From: PFJX01 sp964440155
GTDB taxonomy: Bacteria > Pseudomonadota > Gammaproteobacteria > Burkholderiales > Thiobacillaceae
Reading direction: 5' to 3'
Length of the DNA: 7,962 nt
Assembly: GCA_964440155.1 (NCBI GenBank)
Contig: CAYTRH010000131.1
Span: 1 to 7,962, forward strand
Notes under the pieces: generated by a model
Databases searched by the model: none
Told to the model about the DNA's origin: nothing
The model's input: the letters and a program-made list of their open reading frames with translations, nothing else
In this document: positions 1 to 6,462 of the stretch, in pieces
Layout of the letters: the number at the start of each line of letters is the position of its first letter
How positions within the stretch are numbered: position 1 is the first letter of the stretch
Made by a program: the position numbers and the translations under genes

Positions 1-1
1 A

Positions 2-1243
2 GCGCCCGACGGCGTGGTGGAAGCCGGTGCGGCGGCCGACGCGACGGCCATCGACTGCCGGCCGCTGGTGCAGCAACTGGCGCGCAACCTGGACCTGCTC
101 GCCCAGACCTGCGATGCGCGCTGGCCGGATGTCGCTGCCCAGGCCGGCACGCTGGCGCGGGCCGTGGACGGCCGCGCGCAGTTGGACGCGGCGCATTATG
201 AGGCGTGGTCGGCGTTGTGGCGCGAACTGCTGATGCGTGTCGAGGACGACCACGAACTGGCCGATGGTCTCAAACGCCTGATGGGCCTGTTGTTCCTCAA
301 TATCGGCGAACTGGTCGGCGACGAGGCCTGGCTGGCCGGCCAGCTCGCCGCCATGCACAACCTGATGCGCGGCGAGGTGCGTCCCGACATGCTGCTGGAA
401 GCCGAGCGCGGCCTGCGCGAACTGGCCTACCGCCAGGGTGTGTTGAAAGGTAGCCTGGACGAGGCCAAGAACACGCTGAAGACCCTGGTGGCCACGTTCA
501 TCGACCGGGTCGGCGAGATGAGCCGCAGCGCCGATGGCTATCACGCGCGCATCGGCGTGTACGACCAGCGCATCCGCCAGGCGCGCGACATCGGCGAGCT
601 GGGTGACGTGGTGGGCGGCCTGAGCGCCGACGTCGGCGAGTTCCGTGACGTGCTGCGCCGCGAACACGCCGAACTGCTGGCCGCGCGCAAGCAGGCGGAG
701 CAGGCCGAGCAGCGCGTGCGCGAACTGGAGCGCGAGTTGGCCGAGGTGTCGACCCTGGTGCGTGAGGACCAGTTGACCGGTGCGCTCAACCGGCGCGGCA
801 TGGACGAGGCCATGGCGCGCGAGCTGGCGCGCTCGCGCCGCCTGGGCGCGCCGCTGACCCTGGCGTTGCTGGACGTCGACCATTTCAAGCGGCTCAACGA
901 CCGCCTGGGCCATCAGGCCGGCGACCAGGCGCTGCGTCATCTGGCCGGCGTGGTGCGCGGCTTGCTGCGTCCCACCGATCTGCTGGCGCGCTACGGCGGC
1001 GAGGAGTTCCTGATCCTGCTGCCCAACATCCACGGCGACGAGGGCGAGCAGGTGTTGCGCCGCATCCAGCGCGAGTTGACGCGCCAGTTCTTCCTGCACG
1101 ACAACGAGCGCGTGCTGATCACCTTCAGCGCCGGTGTCGCGGAACTGGCGGACGACGAGGACGAGGCCGCGCTGATCGCGCGCGCGGACGCGGCCATGTA
1201 CCGCGCCAAACAGGCCGGACGCAATCGCGTCGAACGCGGCTGA
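2..1243 (+). CDS. GGDEF-domain diguanylate cyclase, 5' end cut by window
   Basis: Likely makes cyclic di-GMP from two GTP in the cytoplasm. The frame is open to the window edge; the first start-like codons are GTG at 14 and 17, with no ribosome binding site before them, so the true start probably lies upstream. Counting from the GTG at 14, residues 1 to about 210 are helical and match no domain I can name. Residues 214-250 look like a coiled coil rich in Glu, Arg, Ala and Leu. The GGDEF domain starts at DQLT (252-255), with the metal-binding Asp at 287 in DVDHFK, the GGEEF active site at 328-332 and an RPTD inhibitory site at 319-322, exactly five residues before GGEEF. It ends with the usual AxMYRAKQAGRN. 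No membrane segment or signal peptide is visible. Catalytic activity and product inhibition are inferred from these residues. A role in motility is only suggested by the flg neighbours. Confidence 0.93.
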   Translation, partial: APDGVVEAGAAADATAIDCRPLVQQLARNLDLLAQTCDARWPDVAAQAGTLARAVDGRAQLDAAHYEAWSALWRELLMRVEDDHELADGLKRLMGLLFLNIGELVGDEAWLAGQLAAMHNLMRGEVRPDMLLEAERGLRELAYRQGVLKGSLDEAKNTLKTLVATFIDRVGEMSRSADGYHARIGVYDQRIRQARDIGELGDVVGGLSADVGEFRDVLRREHAELLAARKQAEQAEQRVRELERELAEVSTLVREDQLTGALNRRGMDEAMARELARSRRLGAPLTLALLDVDHFKRLNDRLGHQAGDQALRHLAGVVRGLLRPTDLLARYGGEEFLILLPNIHGDEGEQVLRRIQRELTRQFFLHDNERVLITFSAGVAELADDEDEAALIARADAAMYRAKQAGRNRVERG

Positions 1244-1245
1244 CG

Positions 1246-1285
1246 CACGGCAAGACTTGCCGGCCGATGCCGGCCGCTTGCCGTG
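1246..1285 (+). terminator. Nested inverted repeat after the GGDEF gene, candidate terminator
   Basis: Three bases after the TGA stop, CACGGCAAG (1246-1254) pairs perfectly with CTTGCCGTG (1277-1285). Inside it, GCCGGC (1259-1264) pairs with GCCGGC (1269-1274) around a CGAT loop. The long GC-rich structure and its position suggest transcription termination or mRNA 3'-end protection. No T-run follows, so a classical intrinsic terminator is not proven. Confidence 0.4.
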
Positions 1286-1326
1286 TCGGTGCCGACCTGA
1301 TCGCCCGCCACCGCGCCGGTGCCTGC

Positions 1327-1338
1327 CGCGCCGGCGCG
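1327..1338. repeat. Perfect 12-bp palindrome upstream of the flgB promoter
   Basis: CGCGCCGGCGCG is its own reverse complement. It lies 18 bp before the -24 side of the flgB sigma-54 promoter. Its left part also belongs to a 9-bp direct repeat, CCGCGCCGG, at 1311-1319 and 1326-1334 (15-bp period). It could be a protein-binding site. In DNA this GC-rich it could equally be chance. Confidence 0.3.
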
Positions 1339-1356
1339 ATACCCTGCCGTGGTCAG

Positions 1357-1373
1357 TTGGCATGAGTGTTGCT
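1357..1373 (+). promoter_or_regulatory. Sigma-54 (RpoN) promoter of the flgB operon
   Basis: TTGGCATGAGTGTTGCT matches 16 of 17 positions of the sigma-54 consensus YTGGCACGRNNNTTGCW; the only mismatch is T for C at 1363. The invariant GG (1359-1360) and GC (1371-1372) are separated by exactly 10 bases. Counting from the GC as -12 puts the transcript start near A1384. RpoN with a FleQ/FlrC-type activator controls rod and hook operons in Pseudomonas, Vibrio and Xanthomonas, which fits. The activator site itself was not identified. Confidence 0.85.
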
Positions 1374-1389
1374 CCGTCAAGTCACGGAG
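1372..1389 (+). promoter_or_regulatory. Hairpin covering the flgB ribosome binding site
   Basis: CTCCGT (1372-1377) pairs perfectly with ACGGAG (1384-1389) around the loop CAAGTC. The right arm contains the flgB Shine-Dalgarno GGAG; the left arm is inside the -12 region of the sigma-54 promoter. Only RNA started upstream of 1372 could fold it, because the predicted sigma-54 transcript begins at about 1384. A regulatory role is inference. Confidence 0.4.
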
Positions 1390-1390
1390 A
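1386..1390 (+). promoter_or_regulatory. Ribosome binding site that sets the flgB start
   Basis: GGAGA ends five bases before ATG 1396. It supports that ATG over the in-frame GTG at 1366, which lies inside the sigma-54 promoter and would be upstream of the predicted transcript start. Confidence 0.7.
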
Positions 1391-1395
1391 CCGCC

Positions 1396-1809
1396 ATGCT
1401 GAACAAGATCGACGCCGAAACCGCTTTCGTACGCAACGCGCTGAACCTGCGCGCGCGGCGTCAGGAAATCCTTGCCGCCAATCTGGCCAATGCCGATACG
1501 CCCAACTACAAGGCACGCGACATCGACTTCACCGCCGCGCTGCGTCAGGCCATGGGCGCCCGCGGCGGCGCGCTGGCGCTGGCGCGCACCGATGCCGGGC
1601 ACCTGGCCGGGCACCGCGGCGCGGGTGATGTCGCCGGGCACGTGAAGTACCGCGCCGCGGTGCAGCCCAGCCTGGACGGCAACACCGTCGATGTCGCCGT
1701 GGAGCGCGCGCACTTCGCCGAGAACGCCTTGCACTACCAGTTCCTGCTCGACCGTGCCGCCAGCACCTTCCGCACCCTCGGTCAGGCGTTGGGCTCGGGC
1801 CAGCAGTAA
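1396..1809 (+). CDS. flgB: FlgB, flagellar proximal rod protein
   Basis: A 137-residue structural protein of the proximal rod, exported by the flagellar type III system and placed near the MS ring. The family signature is clear: ILAANLANADTPNYKARDID at about 25-44, and QPSLDGNTVD at 90-99, both diagnostic for FlgB. There is no Sec signal, as expected for an axial protein. Length matches the enterobacterial protein (about 138). The ATG at 1396 was chosen because it has a good Shine-Dalgarno and follows the predicted transcript start. An in-frame GTG at 1366 would add ten residues but falls within the promoter. It is the first gene of the operon; flgC starts 15 nt after its stop. Confidence 0.97.
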   Translation: MLNKIDAETAFVRNALNLRARRQEILAANLANADTPNYKARDIDFTAALRQAMGARGGALALARTDAGHLAGHRGAGDVAGHVKYRAAVQPSLDGNTVDVAVERAHFAENALHYQFLLDRAASTFRTLGQALGSGQQ

Positions 1810-1824
1810 TCGAGGAGGGTCGCC

Positions 1825-2238
1825 ATGTCGCTGCTCAACGTGTTCCACATCGCCGCTTCGGCGCTGACCGCGCAATCGATGCGCCTGAACGCGGTTGCCT
1901 CCAACCTGGCCAACGTCGATTCGGCGCATGCCTCGACCGGCGAGGGCTACAAGGCCAAGCAGGTGCTGTTCCAGGCCGAGCCGGTGGGCAAGTCCGCACC
2001 CTGGGCGCCGGGCGTGCGCATGCGCGAGGTGCTGGAGGACACGGCGCCGCCGCGTCTGGTCTACGACCCCAAACATCCGCTGGCGGACGAGCGCGGCTAT
2101 GTCGCCTACCCCAACGTGGACCCGGTGCAGGAGATGGTCAACATGATCTCCGCGTCGCGTTCCTACCAGACCAACGCGGAAGTGATGGCCACCACGCGCA
2201 CGCTGTTGCAGCGCACGCTGGCCATCGCGCAGAACTGA
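1825..2238 (+). CDS. flgC: FlgC, flagellar proximal rod protein
   Basis: A 137-residue proximal rod protein that assembles with FlgB and FlgF after type III export. The N-terminus has the rod/hook family motif ASNLANVDS (25-33), followed by YKAKQVLFQ, the FlgC counterpart of the usual YR/KxxxVxF. The C-terminus, VDPVQEMVNMISASRSYQTN and onward, is the conserved FlgC amphipathic helix. A strong ribosome binding site, GAGGAGGG at 1812-1819, precedes ATG 1825 by five bases. The gene sits between flgB and flgD with short gaps. Nothing is missing or broken. Confidence 0.97.
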   Translation: MSLLNVFHIAASALTAQSMRLNAVASNLANVDSAHASTGEGYKAKQVLFQAEPVGKSAPWAPGVRMREVLEDTAPPRLVYDPKHPLADERGYVAYPNVDPVQEMVNMISASRSYQTNAEVMATTRTLLQRTLAIAQN

Positions 2239-2269
2239 CCCGCGCATCGTCCCGAAGGAGTGACTCCGT

Positions 2270-2923
2270 ATGGCCGTGGCTGCCTTGTCCAATGATTTCG
2301 CCGGCGCCGCACTGAGCGGCGCGAAGGGCGTGACCGCCGAGTTGTCCGACCGCTTTCTGAAGCTGCTGGTGACCCAGCTCAAGAACCAGGATCCGATGAA
2401 CCCGATGGAGAACGCCGAGCTGACCATGCAGCTCGCGCAGATGTCCACGGTGGAGGGCATCAGCCGCATGAATGCCACGCTCGACGGACTGGTCGAGCAG
2501 TTTCGCTCGACGCAGGCATTGCAGGGCGCGGCGCTGGTCGGGCGGCAGGTCATGGCCGAAGGTGATGCGCTGCGCCTGACCGCCGCGGGTGCGGCCGGCG
2601 GCGTCGCGCTGGACAAGGCGGCCGAGGGCATCACGGTGTCGATCTGGAACGATGCCGGCAACCTGGTGCGCCAGCTCTCGCTCGGTGCCCTGCCGGCCGG
2701 TTTCCATCGCTTCGTCTGGGATGGTGTCGATGTCCATGGCCGCGCGCTGCCCGAAGGGCAGTACCTGTTCCGCATCGGCGCCACCAGCCAGGGCCAGCCG
2801 GTCACGCCCGCGAGCTATGCGCTGGGCACGGTGCAGAGCGTGGCGCTGTTGGGGGATGGTGTTCAGGTCGAGGTGTCCGGTCTCGGCATGCGGGGCCTGG
2901 GGCAGGTCAAAGAGATCTATTGA
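2270..2923 (+). CDS. flgD: FlgD, hook cap (hook assembly scaffold) protein
   Basis: A 217-residue protein that caps the growing hook and promotes FlgE polymerisation; it is removed when the hook is done. The conserved N-terminal FlgD segment runs FLKLLVTQLKNQDPMNPMEN (29-48) and continues to ISRMN. F29 and L33 fit the FxxxPhi export-gate recognition pattern described for early flagellar substrates. The C-terminal half is the beta-rich FlgD Ig-like region, with FVWDG at 148-152 followed by GRALPEGQYLF, as in the family. The Shine-Dalgarno AAGGAG (2255-2260) lies nine bases before ATG 2270 and could be partly paired in a small hairpin. flgE starts 12 nt after its stop. Confidence 0.97.
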   Translation: MAVAALSNDFAGAALSGAKGVTAELSDRFLKLLVTQLKNQDPMNPMENAELTMQLAQMSTVEGISRMNATLDGLVEQFRSTQALQGAALVGRQVMAEGDALRLTAAGAAGGVALDKAAEGITVSIWNDAGNLVRQLSLGALPAGFHRFVWDGVDVHGRALPEGQYLFRIGATSQGQPVTPASYALGTVQSVALLGDGVQVEVSGLGMRGLGQVKEIY

Positions 2924-2935
2924 GGAGCGTATGAC

Positions 2936-4171
2936 ATGGGATTCCAGCAAGGTTTGAGCGGTCTGTTCGGTGCGTCGCGCAATCTGGACGTGATCGGCAA
3001 CAACATCGCCAATGCCACCACGGTCGGCTTCAAGGCCAGCGTGACCCAGTTCGCCGATGTCTACGCCACCTCCCTGACCGGCACCGGCGGTCTGCAGGTC
3101 GGCATCGGCACCCAGGTCGCGGATGTGGCGCAGCAGTTCACCCAGGGCAACACCAGTATCACCAACAACCCGCTGGACGTGGCCATCAACGGCGAGGGTT
3201 TCTTCCGCATGAACAACGGCGGCTTCATCACCTACACGCGCAACGGCCAGTTCCAGCTCGACAAGGACGGCTATGTGGTGAACAACGCCGCCATGCGTCT
3301 GACCGGTTACAACGTCGATGCCAACGGCAACATCGTGCAGGCGGCGCCGGCCGACATCCAGGTGTCGTTCGCCGACATTCCGCCGCGATCCACCACGGTC
3401 GCCAGCCTGGTGTTGAACCTGGACGCGGGCAAGTCGCCGCCGGCGGTTGCGCCGTTCGATCCGGCCAACGCCGCCACCTACAACAATTCCACTTCGGTGA
3501 CGCTATATGACAGCCTGGGCAATCCGCATGCGATGACCCTGTATTTCGTCAAGACCGGCGCCAACCAGTGGAACATGCATGGCCAGCTCGATGGCGGCGC
3601 GCTGGCCAACGTCGATCTCGGCAGCGGTGCCGGCGTTCCCGCCGCGCTGGCGTTCAACAACCAGGGCCAGCTCACCACCGCCATGCCGCTGGGCGTCAGC
3701 GTGGTGGTGGGCGGCGGCGCGGCATCGCCGTTGAGCTTCGATTTCAACCTGGCCAGCTCCACCCAGTTCGGCAGCAACTTCGGCGTCAACTCGGTGGCGC
3801 AGGACGGCTTCTCGTCCGGACGCATCGCGTCGCTGTCCATTTCCAAGGACGGCCTGATCCTGGGCAACTACACCAACGGCCAATCCAATACCCTCGGGCA
3901 GATCGCACTGGCCAACTTCGTCAACCCGCGCGGCATGCAGTCGCTGGGCAACAACCAGTGGGCGGAGACGGCCGATTCCGGCCAGCCCATCGTCGGCGGG
4001 CCGGGTACCGGCACGCTGGGGCTGGTGCAATCCGGGGCGGTCGAGGAATCGAACGTCGATCTGACCGCGGAACTGGTCAACCTGATCATCGCCCAGCGCA
4101 TGTATCAGGCCAACGCGCAGACCATACGCGCGCAGGACCAGATTCTGCAGACGCTGATCAACCTGCGCTGA
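2936..4171 (+). CDS. flgE: FlgE, flagellar hook protein
   Basis: The 411-residue hook subunit, close to the enterobacterial length (about 402). The N-terminus MGFQQGLSGLFGASRNLDVI leads into GNNIANATTVGFK (21-33), the axial-protein motif. Then come NPLDVAINGEGFF with TYTRNGQF, the conserved region shared by FlgE, FlgF and FlgG. A middle FlaE-type domain carries SVTLYDSLGNPHAMTLYFVK. The C-terminal helix is SNVDLTAELVNLIIAQRMYQ and onward. It lacks the FlgG-specific insertion, which supports hook rather than distal rod. The Shine-Dalgarno GAGGAG (2922-2927) overlaps the flgD stop. An ATG at 2931 is out of frame and reads into a stop after eight codons, so 2936 is the start. Confidence 0.97.
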   Translation: MGFQQGLSGLFGASRNLDVIGNNIANATTVGFKASVTQFADVYATSLTGTGGLQVGIGTQVADVAQQFTQGNTSITNNPLDVAINGEGFFRMNNGGFITYTRNGQFQLDKDGYVVNNAAMRLTGYNVDANGNIVQAAPADIQVSFADIPPRSTTVASLVLNLDAGKSPPAVAPFDPANAATYNNSTSVTLYDSLGNPHAMTLYFVKTGANQWNMHGQLDGGALANVDLGSGAGVPAALAFNNQGQLTTAMPLGVSVVVGGGAASPLSFDFNLASSTQFGSNFGVNSVAQDGFSSGRIASLSISKDGLILGNYTNGQSNTLGQIALANFVNPRGMQSLGNNQWAETADSGQPIVGGPGTGTLGLVQSGAVEESNVDLTAELVNLIIAQRMYQANAQTIRAQDQILQTLINLR

Positions 4172-4205
4172 GCATGGCTGACGTGGCGATCGGACGGAGC
4201 ACGAC

Positions 4206-4949
4206 ATGGACCGCGTGATCTACATCGCCATGACCGGCGCGCGCGAGGTCACGCGCCAGCAGGCCGCGGTCGCGCACAACCTGGCCAACGTCGCCACGCA
4301 CGGCTTCCGCCAGGAGCTCAACGTGTTCCGCGCGTTGCCGGTGGTGGGCGAGGGTGCCAAGACCCGCGCCTACGTCATCGAGACCACGCCGCGCACCGAC
4401 TTCACGCCCGGCGCCATCCAGATCACCAACCGTCCGCTCGACGTGGCGCTGCGCGGTGCCGGCTGGATCGCGGTGCAGGCGCCGGACGGGCGCGAGGCCT
4501 ACACCCGCATGGGCCATCTGCAGGTGAGCCAGAACGGCCTGTTGCAGACCACCAATGGGCTCAACGTGCTGGGCGATGCCGGGCCGATCGCGGTGCCGCC
4601 GGACCAGGACATCCTGATTGCCAAGGACGGCACGGTGTCCACCGTGCCAGTCGGGCAGAACCTCAATGCCGTCGCCATCGCCGGCCGCATCAAACTGGTC
4701 AATCCGCCGGAAGAGGCGCTCAAGCGCGGCGAGGACGGCCTGTTCCGCCTGGCCGATGGCCAGCCGGCGCCGGCCGATGCCGCGGTCACGCTGGTGTCCG
4801 GCGCGCTGGAGGGCAGCAACGTCAATCCCGCCGCAGCCATGGTCAACATGATCAGCCTGGCACGCCAGTTCGAATTGCAACTGCGCGTGATCCGCGCGGC
4901 CGAGGACAACCACCGCAGCGGCGACAAAGTGCTGCAACCCACCGCCTGA
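4206..4949 (+). CDS. flgF: FlgF, flagellar proximal rod protein
   Basis: A 247-residue rod protein (Escherichia coli FlgF is 251), exported without a Sec signal. It opens MDRVIYIAMTGARE, typical of FlgF, followed by NLANVATHGF (25-34). The shared region reads NRPLDVALRGAGWIAV, then EAYTRMGHLQV. The C-terminal helix is GSNVNPAAAMVNMISLARQFELQL, with the FlgF-type ending rather than that of FlgG. It is preceded by 34 nt after flgE, the longest gap inside the operon, with GGAG at 4196-4199 six bases before ATG 4206. I saw no promoter in that gap. A 22-nt stretch at 4276-4297 is identical to one in flgG. Confidence 0.96.
   Translation: MDRVIYIAMTGAREVTRQQAAVAHNLANVATHGFRQELNVFRALPVVGEGAKTRAYVIETTPRTDFTPGAIQITNRPLDVALRGAGWIAVQAPDGREAYTRMGHLQVSQNGLLQTTNGLNVLGDAGPIAVPPDQDILIAKDGTVSTVPVGQNLNAVAIAGRIKLVNPPEEALKRGEDGLFRLADGQPAPADAAVTLVSGALEGSNVNPAAAMVNMISLARQFELQLRVIRAAEDNHRSGDKVLQPTA
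4276..4297 (+). repeat. 22-nt stretch identical to flgG 5035-5056
   Basis: The stretch that encodes most of HNLANVATH in flgF is identical over 22 bases to the matching stretch of flgG (5035-5056). Seventeen of these bases also occur in flgC (1902-1918). It follows from the shared N-terminal motif of rod proteins. It could act as a short recombination seed, but nothing shows that it has. Confidence 0.6.
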
Positions 4950-4964
4950 GCCTAGGACATCGCC

Positions 4965-5750
4965 ATGATCCGTTCCCTGCACATCGCCCGCACCGGTCTG
5001 GACGCCCAGCAGACCCAGCTCGACGTGATCTCCAACAACCTGGCCAACGTCGCCACCCATGGCTATAAGAAGGGACGGGCGGTGTTCGAGGATCTGCTGT
5101 ACCAGATCATCCGCCAGCCGGGGGCGCAGTCGTCGCAGCAGACGCAACTGCCCTCCGGTTTTCAACTCGGCGTCGGCGTGCGGCCGGTGGCCACCGAGCG
5201 CATCTTCACGCAGGGCAACCTGCAACAGACCGGCAACGCGCTGGATGTGGCCATCAACGGGCGCGGCTTCTTCCAGATCCAGACCCCGGACGGCGGCACC
5301 GCCTACACCCGCGACGGCTCGTTCCAGGTGGACAGCCAGGGCAACCTGGTCACTGCCAGCGGCTACCTGGTGCTGCCCAACATGCAGATTCCGCAGGATG
5401 CGCTGGTGGTCAGCATCGCCCGCGACGGCATCGTCAGCGTGACGCAGCCGGGCAATCCCAACACGGTGACCCAGCTCGGCCAGATCCAGTTGGCCGGCTT
5501 CATCAATCCGGCCGGCCTGCAGAGCCAGGGTGAAAACCTGTTCATCGAGACCGCCGCATCCGGTCCACCACTGGTCGGCAACCCCGGTGCTGACGGCCTG
5601 GGCCTGCTCAACCAGAGCTTCGTCGAGACCTCCAACGTCAACGTGGCCGAGGAACTGGTCAACATGATCATCGCGCAACGCGCCTATGAGCTGAATTCGC
5701 GCGCGATCACCACGTCCGACCAGATGTTGCAGCGGTTGACGCAGATCTAG
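4965..5750 (+). CDS. flgG: FlgG, flagellar distal rod protein
   Basis: The 261-residue major distal rod subunit (260 in E. coli). The N-terminal motif SNNLANVATHGYKK is at 23-36. Residues about 46-63 (starting YQIIRQPGAQSS) are the FlgG-specific insertion that makes the rod stiff and straight rather than curved like the hook; this settles FlgG over FlgE or FlgF. NALDVAINGRGFFQIQ and TAYTRDGSFQV form the shared core, and the C-terminus has ETSNVNVAEELVNMIIAQRAYE. A modest Shine-Dalgarno, AGGA at 4954-4957, precedes ATG 4965. Gap to flgF is 15 nt. Fully canonical. Confidence 0.98.
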   Translation: MIRSLHIARTGLDAQQTQLDVISNNLANVATHGYKKGRAVFEDLLYQIIRQPGAQSSQQTQLPSGFQLGVGVRPVATERIFTQGNLQQTGNALDVAINGRGFFQIQTPDGGTAYTRDGSFQVDSQGNLVTASGYLVLPNMQIPQDALVVSIARDGIVSVTQPGNPNTVTQLGQIQLAGFINPAGLQSQGENLFIETAASGPPLVGNPGADGLGLLNQSFVETSNVNVAEELVNMIIAQRAYELNSRAITTSDQMLQRLTQI

Positions 5751-5761
5751 GAGCGCACCTC

Positions 5762-6454
5762 ATGAAACCGTTCACCGTCACTGCATGCCTGTTCTCGCTG
5801 GCCGTGCTGCTGGCCGGTTGCGCGACGCCGCCGGATACCGCCATCAAGCAGCCGTTGACGGCGCTGCCGCGCGCGCCGGTGCTGGCGGACGACAACAACG
5901 GCGCCATCTACCGCGCCGCACCGGTGGCGGCACGGCCGGCCATGGCGCTGTTCGAGGACCGCAAGGCCCGTTACGTCGGCGACACCCTGACCGTGAATCT
6001 GGTGGAACGGTCCGAGGCCAAGCGCAAGTCCGAGACCACCGACGAGCGCAAGGCCAACGCCAACATCGACGTGCCGACGCCGCTGGTGATCGGCCGCACG
6101 CTGCCGGTGCTGGGCGACACCACCTGGCATCCGTCCGCGTCCAGCAAACAGGAGTTCAAGGACAACGAGACCAATTCCAACAGCGTCAGCGGCGCGATCA
6201 CGGTGACGGTGATCGAAGTGCTGGCCAACGGCCATCTGGTGGTGGCGGGCGAGAAGCAGGTGGCGGTCAATCAGGATACCGAGTACATCCGCCTGGCCGG
6301 CGTGGTCAATCCGGCGCAGATCACGCCCGCCAACACCATCAACTCCACCCAGCTCGCCAACGCCCAGATCGAGTCCAAGAACAGTCAGGGCATCGATCGT
6401 GCCCAGTTCACCAGCATGTTGGCGCGCTTCTTCCTGACCGTGCTGCCGTTCTGA
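5762..6454 (+). CDS. flgH: FlgH, flagellar L-ring lipoprotein
   Basis: A 230-residue outer-membrane lipoprotein that forms the L ring around the distal rod. The signal peptide is short and hydrophobic, ending in the lipobox LAGC with the lipidated Cys at 20; residue 21 is Ala, consistent with sorting to the outer membrane. The mature part has the FlgH hallmarks LFEDRKARYVGDTLTVNLVE and AITVTVIEVLANGHLVVAGEK, then YIRLAGVVNPAQITPANTI, and it ends ARFFLTVLPF. Length matches the family. The Shine-Dalgarno AGGAG (5749-5753) overlaps the flgG TAG stop. Sec export, unlike the axial proteins before it, follows from the signal peptide. Confidence 0.97.
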   Translation: MKPFTVTACLFSLAVLLAGCATPPDTAIKQPLTALPRAPVLADDNNGAIYRAAPVAARPAMALFEDRKARYVGDTLTVNLVERSEAKRKSETTDERKANANIDVPTPLVIGRTLPVLGDTTWHPSASSKQEFKDNETNSNSVSGAITVTVIEVLANGHLVVAGEKQVAVNQDTEYIRLAGVVNPAQITPANTINSTQLANAQIESKNSQGIDRAQFTSMLARFFLTVLPF

Positions 6455-6462
6455 GGTCCGTC

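Noticed and set aside
1366..1395. GTG start for flgB at 1366, ten codons earlier
   Set aside because: It lies inside the sigma-54 promoter, upstream of the predicted transcript start, and lacks a ribosome site.
1244..1395. Riboswitch or small RNA in the cyclase-flgB gap
   Set aside because: I saw hairpins but no motif of a cyclic di-GMP riboswitch, and the predicted flgB leader is far too short to hold one.
991..2805. A minus-strand open frame of 604 codons across the cyclase gene, flgB, flgC and flgD
   Set aside because: It is antisense to four well-supported genes, its protein is rich in Arg, Ala, His and Gln with no recognisable domain, and such long antisense frames are common in GC-rich DNA.
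4857..4873. CTGGCACGCCAGTTCGA in flgF as a second sigma-54 promoter
   Set aside because: The -24 half is perfect but the essential GC of the -12 element is absent, and it is inside a coding region.
4158..5678. A minus-strand open frame of 506 codons opposite flgF and flgG
   Set aside because: Same codon-position artefact of high GC; both sense genes are canonical and the antisense product has no domain.
5785..6462. Upstream extension of the flgI frame through flgH, which would give a 588-residue protein
   Set aside because: The extra part is a shifted reading of flgH. ATG 6463 has a ribosome site and a proper signal peptide, and the resulting length fits FlgI.
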